Of a stretch of DNA of 64,000 nt, positions 43,922-64,000 are shown piece after piece. Both the position numbers and the translations under genes were made by a program. The stretch is from Lamellibrachia satsuma (Eukaryota; Annelida; Polychaeta; Sabellida; Siboglinidae): contig BSQZ01000035.1 in the NCBI GenBank assembly GCA_033239005.1, positions 6,433,501 through 6,497,500 of the forward strand, read 5' to 3'. How positions within the stretch are numbered: the first letter of the stretch is position 1; each line of letters opens with the position of its first letter. The notes under the pieces are model-generated. The model saw nothing but the letters and a program-made list of their open reading frames with translations, searched no databases and was not told where the DNA came from.

Positions 43922-44310
43922 GTAGTAGTAGTACTAGTTATCGCAATCGTAGTGGTCCATTTTGTAACAGGAATTACGATTATGCACGATTCAGCATTGC
44001 AATATTTCAATTTCAACATAGCCTTTTCGCCAAAGATTGATATCACGGTGTCATCGCTTTTTTATCTACTCTGCCTTTCCTGACTCACTCATTGGAATTC
44101 CGTAATTATGCGTGCTTATGTGTGTGTGCTAGCGCGCGGGCGTTCGTGAGTGCGTGTGTGTACAAATTGTAAGAGTTCTGCTATTGTTATGTTTTATGCG
44201 TTTACGATGAATCTTACTAATTAATGTAAGCATTTACATTATATATTTGTATATGTCTGATCATGTGTTGTTATGTAACCGTCGGTAAACCGTTGATCGT
44301 TTAATTTCAG
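42925..44310. other. Region upstream of the TIR gene, nothing recognised
   Basis: Contains a nuclear-receptor-like half-site cluster TGTGACCTTGACCTTGAAGG (about 43091) and the trinucleotide palindrome at 43885-43933. No gene assigned. An untranslated first exon of the TIR gene may lie here or further upstream. Confidence 0.4.
43885..43933. repeat. (CTA)n/(TAG)n palindromic microsatellite
   Basis: A CTA run switches to its complement, TAG, at about 43920, making a self-complementary hairpin. Confidence 0.9.
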
Positions 44311-44326
44311 GATCGGCAACGGCGTC

Positions 44327-62861
<18,535 letters not shown>

Positions 62862-64000
62862 TTATTAATTAATTCTCCCCCACAAGTGGAGTGTGATGAA
62901 GTGATTGAATAGAACAGACTGATACTAAGAGGTGTTTCAATGACAATGTTAACGCTGTTTACTCCATGGGTGTTAATACATGTCTATTCGTGAAACGGAT
63001 AAAAATACACCTTCATAACAGTATATTCTTCATGTATATTTTACTTAGTCCACGCTTGTATACACACTTATTATGAACACGTAAATATCATGTATTCTTT
63101 AATACAGAGTTTGTTTGTGATGCTAAGGAATGTTGTTTTATAGAATGAAGTTAAACAACACCAACATGTTTTGAAATGTATATAAGTTACTTGATAACTC
63201 TTTGTACATGTAAATGTTTTATGCTATGTAATTTGTGATGGACTTTTGACATACCTTTAATCTTTGATGTGAGTGTAGAGAGGGACTATCGTCTAACCTC
63301 GCACTATTGTTATGTGTAAGTTCCACATGACAGTTACATGAATGGTTACTGTGCTGGTCTTTGTCTCTATTTAAGCATATGACCAATATTTATTCTATAT
63401 GAGGAAAACACATACGTGGTTTATATATTCCACAATTATTCTCGTGTTACCACAATATATTGAAACGTCTACTTTTTGTAAAACAAGGCTAAGCCAATGC
63501 TGAAATTTACAGAAATGACACTGGAGGTAAGGGTTTATATATGGGATTTAGTATGTCTTCTAGTAATCCGTGCGTGACATCATAATTTTTAATATGAAGG
63601 TTTGGCTGCCTTCCTGGTAGCCTAGAAAAGGTTTCACGAAACTAAATAATAAAGTTGGCCACATCACATGTTTGATTTTTAAATATTAATTGTTTAAAAT
63701 TAAATTACTTAGCAAAGTTAAGTTAATAGTGTAAGTATCTCTACAAGAACGGGTTAATGTATTCTCTTTAATCAAAAGTTTATTTTTATTTAATTTTATT
63801 TGATGTTCCATGTCAGCCAGCAAGTCATGAATAGTCAGAGAGTTTATAAAGGTGTGCATGGCAGGGGGATATAGATTGATCTAAAAAAGCAAAATCTTGG
63901 AAGGCTGGTAATTCAGCGGCGGGTGGGGGAGGATGGGTTCACTGTTAGCTGGGCAGAAAGATTCTAATTTTGGAGATAAAAGGATGGCATGGCGATAGGT
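62862..64000. other. Region after the TIR gene stop
   Basis: Probable 3' UTR, then intergenic DNA. An AATAAA at 63648-63653 is a candidate polyadenylation signal. No other gene recognised before the window ends. Confidence 0.4.

Overview
This is eukaryotic, animal-type genomic DNA. It has intron-rich genes with GT-AG splice sites, metazoan protein families (a TMEM47/claudin-like four-pass membrane protein and a TIR-domain protein), long (TA)n and (CA)n tracts, and very many non-LTR (CR1-like, L2-like, RTE-like), Ty3/gypsy-like and DIRS/Ngaro-like retroelement relics. AT-rich noncoding DNA, tRNA-derived SINEs, TTAA- and TA-flanked miniature transposons and foldback elements suggest a marine invertebrate (a lophotrochozoan or an invertebrate deuterostome). 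I cannot fix the species from sequence alone.

Three host gene models are supported. (1) Positions 3430-12692, plus strand: a four-exon TMEM47-like gene of 193 codons whose splice phases agree throughout. (2) Positions 19376-20413, plus strand: a two-exon gene of 204 codons with an N-terminal hydrophobic helix and two tandem copies of a ~40-residue unit that I do not recognise. It has a TATA box upstream and a second TATA/initiator pair inside its intron. (3) Positions 44327-62861, plus strand: a six-exon gene of 284 codons, all introns phase 1, with a helical N-terminal part and a C-terminal TIR domain. An additional open exon (49630-49898) could give a TIR-less isoform.

Layout. 1-3400: dispersed repeats and a GC-richer promoter/5' region. 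3430-12800: TMEM47-like gene, introns holding a 50-bp minisatellite, a 46-bp tandem repeat and LINE/SINE fragments. 13.4-17.6 kb: an 84-bp TTAA-flanked MITE, a minus-strand LINE and a 33-bp minisatellite. 19.2-20.9 kb: the orphan gene. 21.6-23.3 kb: minus-strand relic of a multicopy protein family. 23.65-28.15 kb: a decayed DIRS/Ngaro-like element (SGNH hydrolase, gag-like, RT, RNase H, tyrosine recombinase) with two palindrome-bearing tandem arrays. 30-40.8 kb: gypsy-like relics, a SINE, and a 2.8-kb satellite with a nested 10-bp subrepeat. 41.5-42.9 kb: L2-like LINE. 44.3-62.9 kb: the TIR gene, whose introns hold a foldback structure, an RTE-like LINE, a TA-flanked MITE and two cases of one LINE inserted into another.

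The three genes show no operon-like relationship. Most of the sequence is repeat-derived. Long open frames through the satellites and dinucleotide tracts are repeat artefacts and are not annotated as genes.
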